A stretch of DNA of 64,000 bases from Nerophis ophidion (lineage: Eukaryota > Chordata > Actinopteri > Syngnathiformes > Syngnathidae). The stretch lies in contig NC_084613.1 in assembly GCF_033978795.1 (NCBI RefSeq), positions 76,829,746-76,893,745 on the forward strand. The letters are read 5' to 3'. Below are positions 47,067 through 58,181 of this stretch, piece by piece. Both the position numbers and the translations under genes were made by a program. The first letter of the stretch is position 1; each line of letters opens with the position of its first letter. A model generated the notes under the pieces. The model searched no databases and was not told the origin of the DNA. It saw only the letters and a list, made by a program, of their open reading frames with translations.

Positions 47067-47220
47067 TACAACATTTATTAACTCACCTCCTGTCATGTTA
47101 GCGCTATTATTTGTAAAATTGAAATGAATGCCTTCTTATTTAGATGAGCATGACGACAAACCGATTCTGATTGGCTCCGAGTAGGGCAGTTCCCGCTCCT
47201 GTTCAAGTATGCCACTAGAC

Positions 47221-47898
47221 CAGAGGTCGGCAACCCGCGGCTCTGGAGCCGCTTTTTTAGCGTCGCCCTAGTGGCTCTCTGGAGCTTTTTCAAAAATATA
47301 TGAAAAATGGAAATATATTTTGTTGTTTTGATTTGGTTTCTGTAGGACAAACATGACACAAACCTCCCTAATTGCTATAAAACACACAGTTTGTATTAAA
47401 CATGCTTCACTGATTCGAGTATTTGGTGAGCGCCGTTTTGGCCTACTGATTTTGGCGGTCGTCGAACTCACCCTAGTTTGTTTACATGCATAACTTTCTC
47501 CGACTTTCTAAGACGTGATCTATGCCACTTCTTTTTCTGTCTCATTTTGTCCACCAAATGTATAACGTTGCGCATGAATGCACAAAGGTGAGTTTTGTTG
47601 ATGTTATTGACTTAGGTGGAGTGTGCCAATCAGACATATTTGGTCACTGCATGACTGCAAGCTAATCGATGCTAACATGCTATTTAGGCTAGCTATATGT
47701 ACATATTGCATCATTATGCCTCATTTGTAGCTATATTTGAGCTTATTTAGTTTCATTTAAGTCCCCATAATTCAATTTATATCTCATGACACTATCTGTA
47801 TGTAATATGGCTTTTAATTTTTTGCGGCTCCAGACAGATTTATTTTTGTATTTTTGGTCCAATATGGCTCTTTTAACCTTTTGGGTTGCCGAACCCTG
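47221..47898. mobile_element. hAT MITE (CAGAGGTCGGCAACCC ends)
   Basis: The ends CAGAGGTCGGCAACCC and GGGTTGCCGAACCCTG and a perfect 8-bp duplication CACTAGAC (47213-47220 and 47899-47906) define it. The centre shares TAATCGATGCTAACATGCTA with the K2 elements. Confidence 0.93.
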
Positions 47899-47906
47899 CA
47901 CTAGAC

Positions 47907-48926
47907 GAAGGTCACCGAGCATCAACAAATTTTGTGGTCTATTTGTTACAGGAGACACTCCTGATTTTTGGTAAGGCAATGTTTAATTGTAGTCAGAGAA
48001 AAGTTGCAAGTTTTCCTCCCATCATATAATCTCTGTCATTATATTTTACAGGTAAAGCTCCGAAAATTTGAATATTGTGTAAAAGTCCATTCGTATCAGC
48101 CATTAACTTCAAATGTGAAACTAATATGTGATATTAACTCATTACATGCAAAGTCAGGTTTTCAAGCCTTTATTATGATTTTGATGTTCTCGGCTTACAC
48201 TTTTTGAAACCTGTCTTTTTCTGAGATTTTCAATTCAAGGTTTTCATAAACCGTAAGCAACAATCATCAAAATTTGAGGACTCCCAGTCAATATTCTCTC
48301 CAATATTTAGGTTTTGTATTAAAGTGTGACGCACAGAATTGCATCTCGTCGTCTGTCCAAACAAAAGCGTCACTTTATTTGCGTGCATCTTCTATCGTCA
48401 CTTTTTGTTGAGAATCGAAACTTTATGCATGTACGCTGTTAATTCTTCTATAGTTTTGGTGGTTCCAGTGGCTTTGTTTGTTTACAGCCCCAATCATGGC
48501 GAGGCACTGTATTACATCATTCTCACCCAGGAAACTTTTCCCCCTGGATGTGACTTACTGTCAATAGGACACTGATGAGACACATTCATTTTTTGACCCT
48601 AATACAAAAAAGGGTTCTGTAGGGACATACCCTTACTTTGAAGAGCAGACTTCTTCTTTATCTATAAAGGTATAAGATATTTTATCTTCCTTGGCTGGTG
48701 TTATCAACTCATGCTGCTTCAGTATGGTGCTACATTCCAACAGCTTTGTCAAGTCAGTCGCACGCTCTGTCATGTTTTTAATTTTTTATTCAATTCATCG
48801 AATATCATTCGCCTCTTCTTGTCAGCACTATCCTTCGAACTCACTTTATTTCTTCCCAACTAAGTTATGTTAATATCTAGCCAAAAGATAACGCTCCTGA
48901 GTAAGACCAAATGTTTAGGTCGGCAC
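47907..48926. other. Intergenic or intronic DNA, no repeat recognised
   Basis: The composition is plain and several short ORFs of 60-79 codons have no family motifs. The stretch around 48040-48310 (GAAAATTTGAATATTGTGTA onwards) reads like an old LINE or UTR remnant. Confidence 0.3.
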
Positions 48927-48930
48927 TTAA

Positions 48931-50073
48931 AGGGGAACATTATCACAATTTCAAAAGGGTTAAAAACAATAAAAATCAGTTACCAGTGGCTTGTTGTATT
49001 TTTTGAAGTTTTTTTCAAAATTTTACCGGTCTCGGAATATCCCTAAATAAAGCTTTAAAGTGCCTTATTTTCGGCTCTCTGCGAAGACACTGGCCATTTC
49101 CCTGTGACGTCATACAGTGCTGCCAATGTAAACAAACAATGGGAATACCACAGCAAGATATAGTGACATTAGCTTGGATTCAAACTCGGATTTCAGCGAC
49201 TTAAGCGATTCAACAGATTACTCATGTATTGAAACAGATGGTTGGAGTATGAAAATATTGAAGAAGAAACTGAAGCTATTGAGCGAATAGCTATTGACGC
49301 TATTCATAGCCATAGCATGGCCGGATAGCTGTGTTAGCATCGCCTTTCGCATCGTTTGACACTGGAGCAACTTAAATCCGTCGATTGGTAAGTGTTTTTT
49401 TCGCATTAAATGTGGGTGGAAGGAAACGTAATATAGTTGCAAATGCATCTACAGGTTATCCATACATCTCTGTTCCATGTCTGCTCTAGCACCGCTGGTA
49501 AATAGCATATTAGCATCAATTAGCGTAGCATGTTAGCATCGATTAGCTGGCAGTCAACATCAACAAAACTCACCTTTGTGATTTCGTTGACTATCGTTGC
49601 AAATGCATTTGCAGGTTATCCATACATCTCTGTGCCATGTCTGCCTTAGCATCGCCGGTAAAATGTGGAGACACTTTGGTACATTCAACAGGGGTCTGGC
49701 GGCAGACACTTTCGCATCTTCGGGCCAGTGGTGCAACTTGAATCCCTCCTTGTTAGTGTTGTTACACCCTCCGACTACACACCGTCGAGGCATGATATCT
49801 CCAAGGTTCCAAAAAATAGTCAAAAAAACGGAAAATAACAGAGCTGAGACCCGGTGTTTGTAATGTGTTGAAAATGAAAATGGTGGCTGTGTTACCTCGG
49901 CGACGTCACATTCTGACGTCATCGCCTCCAGAGCGATAAACAGAAAGGCGTTTAATTCGCCAAAATTCACCCATTTAGAGTTCGGAAATCGGTTAAAAAA
50001 ATTGATGGTCTTTTTTTCTGCACCATCAAGGTACATATAGACGCTTACATAGGTCTGGTGATAATGTTCCCCT
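48931..50073. mobile_element. K2 TTAA-target transposon close to LCLAT1
   Basis: TTAA stands at 48927-48930 and 50074-50077, with ends AGGGGAACATTATCACAA and GGTGATAATGTTCCCCT. The minus-strand ORF (open to 49560, THAP start at 49794) reads RCVVGGCNNTNKEGFKLHHW. The acidic ORF on the plus strand is damaged. TGACGTCA palindromes lie at 49105-49112 and 49914-49921. It is about 500 bp from the LCLAT1 ATG exon, so its CRE-like sites lie near that gene. Confidence 0.83.
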
Positions 50074-50077
50074 TTAA

Positions 50078-50568
50078 GGAAGGGGTTCACTGCAACAACT
50101 CAAATTTTTGCTCGCAAAAAAACTGAACCGAGAGACAGCCCCGTATCCCAATAAAACTAACTATTTCTTTACCACCGGTGAATCGCTCAATTTGGCGACC
50201 ACTAATACCACCAACAGCACATCTTCTGACAGCATTCAGAGAAAAGCTGTCAAAAGTGTGCTACGAATATGCTACAGTACATTTCAGGAATTTAAAGCCA
50301 CTCGAGTGACAATGTAGCCAAAATTACTTACCCACAGTCAGAAGGGTCCCTCTATTTACATTCCTCCCGAGGAATGTCTGCACTGGATTTTCCACTGTTT
50401 GTGGGAAAACACAGTACATCGGAAGAAACGGCTTCAGCGTTGACGAGCGTCCGTAATCTTTCATGTGTTTGGTAAAGCATGAGAAAGAACTACTTAGTCT
50501 GTATTTAATTTAGTTTTGACTTTTCCCCTCTTGGTAATTTAATGCCATTGCTCTTTCTGTCTTGACAG
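50078..50568. other. Sequence upstream of the LCLAT1 ATG exon
   Basis: No repeat is recognised. The last bases CTGTCTTGACAG form a splice acceptor with a pyrimidine-rich tract directly before the ATG, so this is intron rather than promoter. Confidence 0.5.
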
Positions 50569-50736
50569 ATGTCTGTGTCGGTGCGGGGCCTGTACTTTTT
50601 GCTGACCCTGTTTTTGGCCAGTTTCTTCGGCAGTGTTTTCATGCTGGGTCCGTTTTTGCCCCTCATGCTGCTGTCCCCCGCCTGGTACCGCTGGATCACC
50701 GATCGCATCGTCGCTACCTGGTTCACCCTACCTGTG
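50569..50736 (+). CDS. lclat1: LCLAT1 coding exon with start codon (residues 1-56)
   Basis: The exon opens with ATG directly after the acceptor TTGACAG, and the donor is GTAAAT. Its 168 nt are exactly 56 codons (phase 0). It encodes an N-terminal membrane segment, roughly residues 9-35 (YFLLTLFLASFFGSVFMLGP), followed by SPAWYRWITDRIVATWFTLP, the family's conserved region before the catalytic domain. The ATG choice is supported by the length and by the match of the first residues to the family's usual N-terminus (short hydrophilic start, then the hydrophobic run). Since the ATG coincides with an exon start, the 5' UTR must come from an upstream exon. Longer open reading beyond 50736 is intron. 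Confidence 0.93.
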
Positions 50737-51348
50737 GTAAATACATCTGCTCGACTTATTTATGTGTGTCCTTGGTCTGGTCTCCTGCATTTTTTTCCAA
50801 GTTTGACACTAACAGTTATTGAAATGTGGGATGAGAAGATGAAGAATACGATCATATCAGTTAGCAATAATATCACTGCTTTGTCAGTTGGTTGCAAATG
50901 AGCGAAAATAGGATATTACATATATTTAGCATATCTTAGCAAGTCTATCATTATGGCCCAATTCTAGGGGTGTAACGGTACGTGTATTTGTATTGAACCG
51001 TTTCGGTACGGGGGTTTCGGTTCGGTTCGGATATGTACCGATCGAGTTTCCACATGGACATATTAGGTAGCGCACCGCACGTTGTGTAAACAATGCAGAG
51101 CCAGGCACAACACACAGCATGCTAGCAGCGACCAGGCTAGTACAACATGCAAAAGCCAGAGCTGGAAGACCCTACTGCCTCGTTAACATCTGCCCTTTTG
51201 GAACACTTCGGCTTCCCGGTTACGATACAACAATGGAGGAAGGAGGTTTGCCGACATTGTTCAGCAGCAGTAGGGTACGCTTCTGCCAACACGTCAAACA
51301 TGCTAACCCCTTTGAAGCGGCACCACCCCCAAGGCAAGCTCGCTTTAA

Positions 51349-52424
51349 ATCCTACTGAAACCCACTACTACCGACCACACAGTCTGATAGTTTATATATC
51401 AATGAAGAAATCTTAACATTGCAACACATGCCAATACGGCCAGTTTAGTTTACTAAATTACAATTTTAATTTTCCCGCAAAGTGTCCTGTTGGAAACGTC
51501 ACGGAATGCTGACGTGTACGCGTGACGTTACGGACTGTTAGGAAATATTAGCGCTGCGCACACACACAGCCAAAAGTCGTCTGCTTTAACCGCATAATTA
51601 CACAGTATTTTGTACATCTGTGTTGCTGAATCTTTTGCAATTTGTTCAATTAATAATGGAGAATTCAAAGTAGAAAGATGGAGTTGGGAAGCTTTAGCCT
51701 TTAGCCACACAAACACACGTTGATTCCTTGTTTAAAATTCCCGGAGGTGAAACTTTACTATGGATCAGAGCGGTCAAGCGAACATGGATCCCGACCAAAT
51801 GTCAACCAGCAGTTTTTGGTGAGAAAATTGTGGTAAAAAGTCGCCACTTACCGGAGATCAGACGAGCTTGTGCCGTCCGTACAGCTGCTGTCGAGTTCCA
51901 TCAGACACTGGCCTCAAGACACCCGTGGATACACCCTCCTGACTATCAGGTACTATTAGACCCACCAAAACACTAGCAACACAATAGAAAGATAAGGGAT
52001 TTCCCAGAATTATCCTAGTAAATGTGTCTAAAAACATCTGAATCCGTCCCAATGCAATCACGTTTTTTTTTTTTAACTTGATTTTTTTTTTTTTTCTAGT
52101 CCGTCGCTATCAATATCCTCAAACACGAATCTTTCATCCTCGCTCAAATTAATGGGGAAATTGTCATTTTCTCGGTCCGAATAGCTCTATTTGTTGGAGG
52201 CTCCCATTAAAAACAATGTGAGGATGTGAGGAGCCATCAACGGGTGACGTCATCGTCTGGCAGGGCTTTTCTGTTAGCGACCAAAAGTTGCAAACTTTAT
52301 CGTCAATGTTCTCTACTAAATCCTTTCAGCAAAAATATGGCAAGATCGCGAAATGATCAAGTATGATACATAGAATGGACCTGCTATCCCCGTTTAAATA
52401 AGAAAATCTCATTTCAGTAGGCTT
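51349..52424. mobile_element. K1 TTAA-target transposon in LCLAT1 intron
   Basis: TTAA stands at 51345-51348 and 52425-52428. The left end ATCCTACTGAAACCC and right end TTTCAGTAGGCTT match the K1 copies at 24938 and 26198. The THAP-like and acidic ORFs are heavily damaged. One palindrome is intact (52245-52252); the other has become TGACGTTA near 51524. Confidence 0.8.
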
Positions 52425-52539
52425 TTAAGGAAGAGAAAGAGGAGCGTGTTGCAAACACCGCATTCAAGCAGCCTCTCCTCGGCCAGCCAGGCAGGGCTAA
52501 AGCAATAACAAATGTTTTTATCGCAGCACATTTAAGACC

Positions 52540-52592
52540 ATCCATCCATCCATTTTCTACCGCTTGTCCCGTTCGGGATTGCGGGGGTTGCT
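52540..52592 (-). mobile_element. S1 SINE stub
   Basis: CCATCCATCCATTTTCTACC plus about 35 bp of SINE body in minus orientation lies inside the intronic hAT element. Confidence 0.7.
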
Positions 52593-53247
52593 GTATTGCA
52601 TTAAAACTAAATTTTGACCCACTTCTATGGTGGAAGAACAATAAGCCCATATCTCCTCTTACTACCAAGTTAGCCAGGCTGGGGGGAAAGACAAGTTAAT
52701 CCGAGGCTGAGTTGACTTGGAAACTGTTTAATGTTGCACTTTTTATATGTAGAAGAAAAGTTGTTTTATTTTATTTCATCTAAGCAACAACTGGAGGCAG
52801 TTTAATGTTGATTAACGTGGAACCCGACTTAAGTTGAAAAACTTATTGGGGTGTTACCATTTAGTGGTTAATTGTACGGAATATGTATTGTACTGTGCAA
52901 TCTACTAATAAAAGTCTCAATCAATCAATCAAAAAAAGCACTTTATATGTAGAAAGGTTTTGTTAACAAACCATTCTGAGCCTTTTCTTATTTAGTTTTT
53001 ATTTTATATATGTTGACCACATTAACCCTGGCAATGGAACCTGTGTGTATATGTATGTTATGCCATTGTTTACAAATTTGGCAAATAAATAACCAAAAAA
53101 AATGTATTTTCTTACTGTACCGAAAATGAACCCAACCGTGACCTCTAAACCGAGGTACGTACCAAACCGAAATGTTTGTGTACCGTTACACCCCTAACCC
53201 ATTCCTTATGCTATTGTACACCATCTCTCCTATCCTCCCCTCTGCAG

Positions 53248-53446
53248 TCCTTGCTGGAGCTGGTGTTTGGGGTGAAGGTGGTGATCACGGGCGACGCGTT
53301 TGTCCCCGGCGAACGTAGCGTCATCATCATGAACCACCGCACGCGCCTGGACTGGATGTTCCTTTGGTGCTGTCTGCTGAGGTACAGCTACCTACGCCTG
53401 GAGAAGATCTGCCTCAAGGCTGCGCTCAAGGCTGTGCCTGGCTTTG
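53248..53446 (+). CDS. lclat1: LCLAT1 exon with catalytic HX4D motif (residues 57-123)
   Basis: The acceptor is CCCCTCTGCAG and the donor is GTAAGG. The 199 nt give 66 codons plus one base. The translation begins SLLELVFGVKVVITGDAFVP and continues with ERSVIIMNHRTRLDWMFLW. This contains His86 and Asp91 of the acyltransferase HX4D motif, the catalytic pair of AGPAT-type enzymes. LRYSYLRLEKICLKAALKAV follows. The exon ends within the Gly codon of PGFG. All conserved residues of this block that I know of are intact, so the gene is likely functional. The ORF reading through the donor to 53595 is intron sequence. Confidence 0.95.
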
Positions 53447-53660
53447 GTAAGGGGACTTTAATTCTATCCAAAAAGGGAAGCCAGGGTTATACGTTGTCTT
53501 CGATTTCAACATTTTTGCAAGTTAATCTGCCGGGAGGGTATGTATTTGGCGGAGTTTTTTTTGTCAGTCAGTCAGATAGTTACCAGTCAACATAACTCAA
53601 AAAGGTATGGGTAACTTACGGGAAATGTCAGAAATGGTATAAAGTATTTTTTCCTACCAT

Positions 53661-54305
53661 CAATAAATAAAAGTGTACTTATATAGCCCTTAATCACAAA
53701 TGTCTGAAAGTGCTGCACAAGCCACAATGACATCCTAGGCTCAAAAAAGTCAACCCAACGGGAACAACGTGAAACCCTGGAAGGGACCGCAGATTAGACA
53801 CCCCCCCCTTGGGTGACCGATGCAATGGATGCCGAGTGGATACAGTTAATATTGTGAGAGTCCAGTCCATAATGGGGCCAGCAGGGAATTTTATTGCATG
53901 TAGACAAGTCAGCAGATGCACAGAGGAGTGGATCACCCCAGGTCCCGACTTTGAACAGCTAGCTCTTTCTCAGTGGAGGCTAATCCGTGGTCACCTGAGG
54001 AGAAAGGGGGTAGAGCAGAAATGAGACAGCAGATAAACTAGTCTAAAAAGTTGTCTATTTAAAGGCAAGAATTTACAAATTAGTTTTAAGATGGGGACTT
54101 AAATGCTGAGGCAGCATGTCTAACTGTTACCGGGAGGGCATTCAAGAGTACTGGAGCCCGAAACGAAAACGCTTTTAAAGCCTGCATACTTTTTTTTTGG
54201 CCCTGGTAATCACGAATAAGCTGGAGTTCTTCGAATGCAGATTTCTGGTCGGGACATATGCTACAAAACAATCAGCAAGATAGGATAGAGCTAGACCGTT
54301 TAGTC
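53661..54305 (-). pseudogene. L2-like LINE remnant in LCLAT1 intron
   Basis: It matches the L2-like copy at 18251-19095 over the 3' UTR and the ORF end. The minus strand still reads AFSFRAPVLLNALPVTVR with frame damage. It is 5'-truncated with a short AT-rich tail. Confidence 0.75.
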
Positions 54306-54652
54306 CTTTAGTAGAGTCGGGGATGTTTATTGGACCAACTGCAGGTCACCAGTGCACAGTGCGCAAAAATATATACAGTCCAAAAATTGGTGAAAATTAA
54401 AAGTAAATACTAAAAAAATTTAAGTATTTACAAAATGAAGGAATGGCAAAAAATCATCTACTGCTCAACAATACCCAATCACCGTTTGCACTATTCTCCA
54501 ACTTTCCACAACTAACCTGCTTACCTACTAACACTCCACGCCCCGCCCCTTTCTCCCACTGACAGGGAAAAAGGGTGAAAAAACAATCTCGTACCCTAAT
54601 GTACATATATAGATAATAATTGACAATATTTCATGCTAAACATGATCCAATA
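54306..54652. other. Intronic DNA, unassigned
   Basis: No recognised repeat, exon or ORF lies between the L2-like remnant and the pogo-like element. Confidence 0.4.
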
Positions 54653-54654
54653 TA

Positions 54655-55564
54655 CCGTATTTCCTTGAATTGCTGCCGGGCATATAGTATGCGCCTGCCT
54701 TGAATTACTGCCGGGTCAAACTCGCTTCGCAAAATAATTAGCGCATGCTTAGTATTACCGCCGGGTCAAACTCGTGATGTCACGAGTGACACTTCCCCAG
54801 TCATCATTTTCATATTGGAGGAGGCTGATTTCAGTACCGGTAATTTGAAATCGTATAAAGGGAAGAAGATTAAGAGCTATTCAGTAGGATTTAAGTTCCA
54901 AACTATTGAATACCGGTATGCTAAAAAGAACAGTAAGCAGCTATGTTTTATTAATATACCTGTGGAGCCGACGGTCCGACAGACAGGCAGGGCACGCTGG
55001 AGCCCGGCCCAAGATGGCGGAGAGGAAGAGCGGAAGAGCGACCTGGACTGAGGTTTTATTGAAAAATAAACAGTCAAACTGCTCAAGCCATGTCCTTCCT
55101 TGGTGGTCCTGGGAACCCGCAAGACGACTGCTTGAGACCGTCACAATACCGTAGCTGCGTCTGTCAAACATGAGTCATTAAATGACTCCCACCTCCTGGT
55201 GGTAGAGGGTGCTAGTGATCCTTCTTGCGACTCCTCTGCTGCAGAAGAAGTGAAATGAGTGACGTGATATGTGCTGGAGGAGGTAATAAAGGAAGATCTC
55301 CATCGAGACAGACTTTTAAAACTGAAGAAAGATAAGGAAGACTTCCATAAACAAGTTATCGATGTTTTTGATCAGAAGGAGCTGGCCTGGACTATATTTA
55401 TAAGTAAAGGTAAGACCATAATATCTTTTTTTTAATTAAATGTGCTTTTCATGATGGTATCCTTACATCACACGCAAATTTTTACTGCATGCCTTTGGTA
55501 AGCGCAGGAGTAAGGAGAGGTTTTAAATTAATTAGCGCCCCGGCGGCAATTCAAGGAAATACGG
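54655..55564 (+). mobile_element. Pogo-like MITE (CCGTATTTCCTTGAATTG ends)
   Basis: The inverted ends CCGTATTTCCTTGAATTG and CAATTCAAGGAAATACGG are flanked by TA (54653-54654 and 55565-55566). The plus-strand ORF at 54815-55051 starts with KKIKSYSVGFKFQTIEYRYA, resembling the helix-turn-helix start of pogo/CENP-B type transposases. The ORF is then lost. A segment at about 54966-55155 may be a further insertion. It lies in the LCLAT1 intron. Confidence 0.75.
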
Positions 55565-55566
55565 TA

Positions 55567-55921
55567 CGTCTATGTATCCATTTCATCGTCAGATGAAACT
55601 TAATATTCACCAACTCCATGAATAAATAATAAGTCCACATTAAGACCACTTGGTCTGGTCCACTGGTCATGTGACCTCCGCAGGCCACACTTATATGGCG
55701 TCATCTGAACGTGCACCGTCCTTTTGACTGACTCCACGTGACGCCCTGACAACAGCCTATTGCCCAGTGAGTGTCTTGAGGGCGTGTCTCGCTTTGTGGT
55801 GTACATCTGACTACACGCCACTCAAAACGTTAACTTCTCCAAGTCACAACGCTGACATTGTCTTTGTGACAGCACGCTTGCTCCTGCTGTTACTGTGCAG
55901 GTGCGTCCTCGCTCTCCTCTT
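55567..55921. other. Intronic DNA, unassigned
   Basis: Unique-looking sequence with several short ORFs that have no family motifs. Confidence 0.35.
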
Positions 55922-56194
55922 GGGGACGGCGTGGCGAAGTCGGCAGAGTGGCCGTGCCAGCAATCTTAGGGGCTATTGGTTCAATCCCCGCCTTCTACCA
56001 TCCTAGTCACGTCCGTTGTGTCCTTGAGCAAGACACTTCACCCTTGCTCCTGATGGGCCCTGGTTAGCGCCTTGCATGGCAGGTCCCGCCATCAGTGTGT
56101 GAATGGGTGAATGTGGAAATACTGTCAAGGCGCTTTGGGCTCCTTAAAAAGGGGTAGAAAAGCGATATACAAGTACAACCATTTTTACCATTTC
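55922..56194 (+). mobile_element. S2-type tRNA-derived SINE
   Basis: The A-box region TGGCGAAGTCGGCAGAGTGG and B-box GGTTCAATCCC are followed by TGTCCTTGAGCAAGACACTT and AAAGCGATATACAAGTACAA. The tail is a CCATTTTTA repeat. It lies about 190 bp before the next LCLAT1 exon. Confidence 0.85.
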
Positions 56195-56380
56195 TCCTGG
56201 GCAAAGAGAGAGAGGTACGTGCCGGTCCTAAAGTAACGGCGTGATAAGAGCGCACCCTCACATTGATCATCAATTTGAGGACTGAAAACCCACCATAAAA
56301 AAAGCAAAAGGGATTTGGAGACGAAACTTTGCACGCAAGTCATTGTACGCATTTGTAAAACTGAATCCTTCATGTTCCAG

Positions 56381-56527
56381 GCTGGGCCATGCAGGTGGCC
56401 TGCTTTGTATTCATCCATCGGCGCTGGGAGAAGGACAAGGAGCACATGGAGAACATGCTCGACTACTTCTGCGACATCAGAGAGCCCCTGCAGCTGCTTC
56501 TCTTTCCCGAGGGCACCGACCTCACCG
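56381..56527 (+). CDS. lclat1: LCLAT1 exon with FPEGTD motif (residues 123-172)
   Basis: The acceptor is CATGTTCCAG and the donor is GTAAGA. The exon completes the Gly codon and reads WAMQVACFVFIHRRWEKDKE, then ENMLDYFCDIREPLQLLLFP and EGTDLT. FPEGTD (residues 164-169) is the substrate-phosphate binding motif of the family. Asp in place of the usual Arg or Ser at its end is typical of the LCLAT1 subgroup, as far as I know. The 147 nt keep phase 1 at both ends. ORFs in the other frames here are shadows. Confidence 0.95.
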
Positions 56528-57127
56528 GTAAGAGGCAGAGAACACGCCCGCATTTCACATTGTCACTCTCGCCCGGTGCTGGCCTTTCACCTGCCCGAGC
56601 CCTTTTTGCCCCGCCATCGCTCTGGAAACACAATTTGTAAGCGATAATGCATAACCAAATGCTTGGACTCCACACTCTCATCTCACCGAGAGGACTCTTG
56701 ATGTGACAGGTGACACCAGCGCATAAATGTCCCCCTTCTTTAAGCCGAGCAAAGTCCCGTAGTGCTTCATAAGAGGTGAAGGTGAATGTCTATGTGCATA
56801 TCATGTGGTCATCAAGGGTCTGGTGAAGTTACATCATAATTCAACAGTAGCTTTAGGGTCTTTTCATGTTCAATGACATTTATGTGCACATACAGCATGT
56901 AAGCCTCTTAAATCTCCAGGCTTATTTGGTAGCAAGACAAGGGGCATTTTGGGGGGTTGGTTCTTGCCCAACATAGGTACACTGAATGCAGTTTCTTCCA
57001 AGAACTTTGTCGTTGAAGCTCAGTTTTGATTATTTATTGACAATATATTAGTGTCTCTTCAAATACTGGCGGTTTATGTACTAAACTGCAGAGAGTACCA
57101 TGTGTTTTAGGTAGTCGTCCTTTAGTT
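56528..57127. other. LCLAT1 intron, unique part
   Basis: Non-repetitive, no ORF of note. Nothing regulatory is evident apart from ordinary intron sequence. Confidence 0.4.
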
Positions 57128-57639
57128 CAGTGGACCGGGCCGTGGACCGATTGGTACCGGGCCGCAGAAGAATTTTTTATTAATTTTTATTTAAAAAAAA
57201 TAAAAAAAACAAAAAAAAACTCATTTTTTTCATGACAATTAACACGTTACTTTAAAAAAAATAAAAATAAAAAAATACCAATATCTGGCATATGCAGTTG
57301 AGAGATGTTTCATATGAGGGCACAGAAAAGAGGAATGAGCGAAACTGCCCAAAGATAGGTGTGCCAAGCTTGTGGCATCGTATTCAAAAAGACTTGAGGC
57401 TGTAATTGCTGCCAAAGGTGCATCAACAAAGTATTGAGCAAAGGCTTTGTATATTTATATACATGTGATTTTTGCTTCATTTAAAAAAAAAACTAAAAAC
57501 TTTTTCACATTGTCATTATGGTGTATTGTCTGTAAAAATTTAAGAACAAAATAATGTTTTCCATTTTGGAAAAGGGCTGAAACATAAGAAAATATGGATA
57601 AAGTGAAGCACTGTGAATACTTTCCGGATTCACTGTATG
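57128..57639. mobile_element. hAT fragment followed by a Tc1-like 3' end
   Basis: CAGTGGACCGGGCCGTGGAC starts a truncated hAT-type element. From about 57311 the sequence reads as the 3' end of a Tc1-like transposon. It has TCACATTGTCATTATGGTGT and the terminus GAATACTTTCCGGATTCACT followed by GTA. Neither is complete. Confidence 0.65.
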
Positions 57640-58085
57640 TCTGATATGTATTACATACTAGGCAATATTTGCCCTTTTTTCTGTTTTTATGTTATGGGGA
57701 TCGATAAAGGTACCCACCAGGCATTCTACAGGCGGCAAATCAGCGCCATCTTCGTTTCGACAATCAAATTTTGAATGCACTTCATCTTGGACTTTTGTCT
57801 CAATAACACATCTCCTCATTGGGGAATCTTTGACACGAACAATGTCAAACGACAACAGCGTGACGCGAGAAAGACTGCGATCAACTAGTAAAAGCTGGCG
57901 GGGCCATGATAAGTGGAGATGAACTCTCTAGATGCAAGATGTGCTTCATGTTGAAGATTAATAACACAGCTCCACGTAACAATTGTGAGCCTTTTGAGGG
58001 ATGTGGAAAGACTCGCAAAGTTAACACGAAATGCTAACACAGCGAACGGTCATAGCTGCAATTGTCCAGTCGACCACGTTTTTGC
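57640..58085. other. LCLAT1 intron, unassigned
   Basis: A 77-codon ORF on the plus strand and a 65-codon ORF on the minus strand overlap, without known motifs. No repeat recognised. Confidence 0.3.
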
Positions 58086-58181
58086 AGAACAACCTACCGC
58101 CCGAAAGCAGCTGAGATAGGCTTCAGCACCACCCGCGACCCAGAAAAGGACAAGCTGTAGAAAAAAGATGGATGGATGGAA
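58086..58181 (+). mobile_element. S1 SINE 3' fragment
   Basis: CCGCCCGAAAGCAGCTGAGA to GATGGATGGATGGA matches the last 95 bp of S1. It is more diverged than the other copies. Confidence 0.75.

Larger units (their letters stand above)
50965..53196. mobile_element. hAT element (TAGGGGTGTAACGGTAC ends) in LCLAT1 intron
   Basis: The ends TAGGGGTGTAACGGTAC and GTACCGTTACACCCCTA are inverted. The flanks CCCAATTC and ACCCATTC match at 6 of 8 positions. Near 51147-51350 the plus strand encodes a degenerate BED zinc finger (LLEHFGFPVTI, VCRHCSAAVGYASANTSNML, LKRHHP), as found at the N-terminus of ZBED-type hAT transposases. The rest of the transposase is gone, and a K1 element is nested at 51349-52424. 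It occupies most of the intron. Confidence 0.85.

Noticed and set aside
53447..53595. Continuation of the LCLAT1 ORF past 53446
   Set aside because: A consensus donor GTAAGG lies there, and the next exon at 56381 completes the Gly codon and continues the family similarity. The read-through has none.
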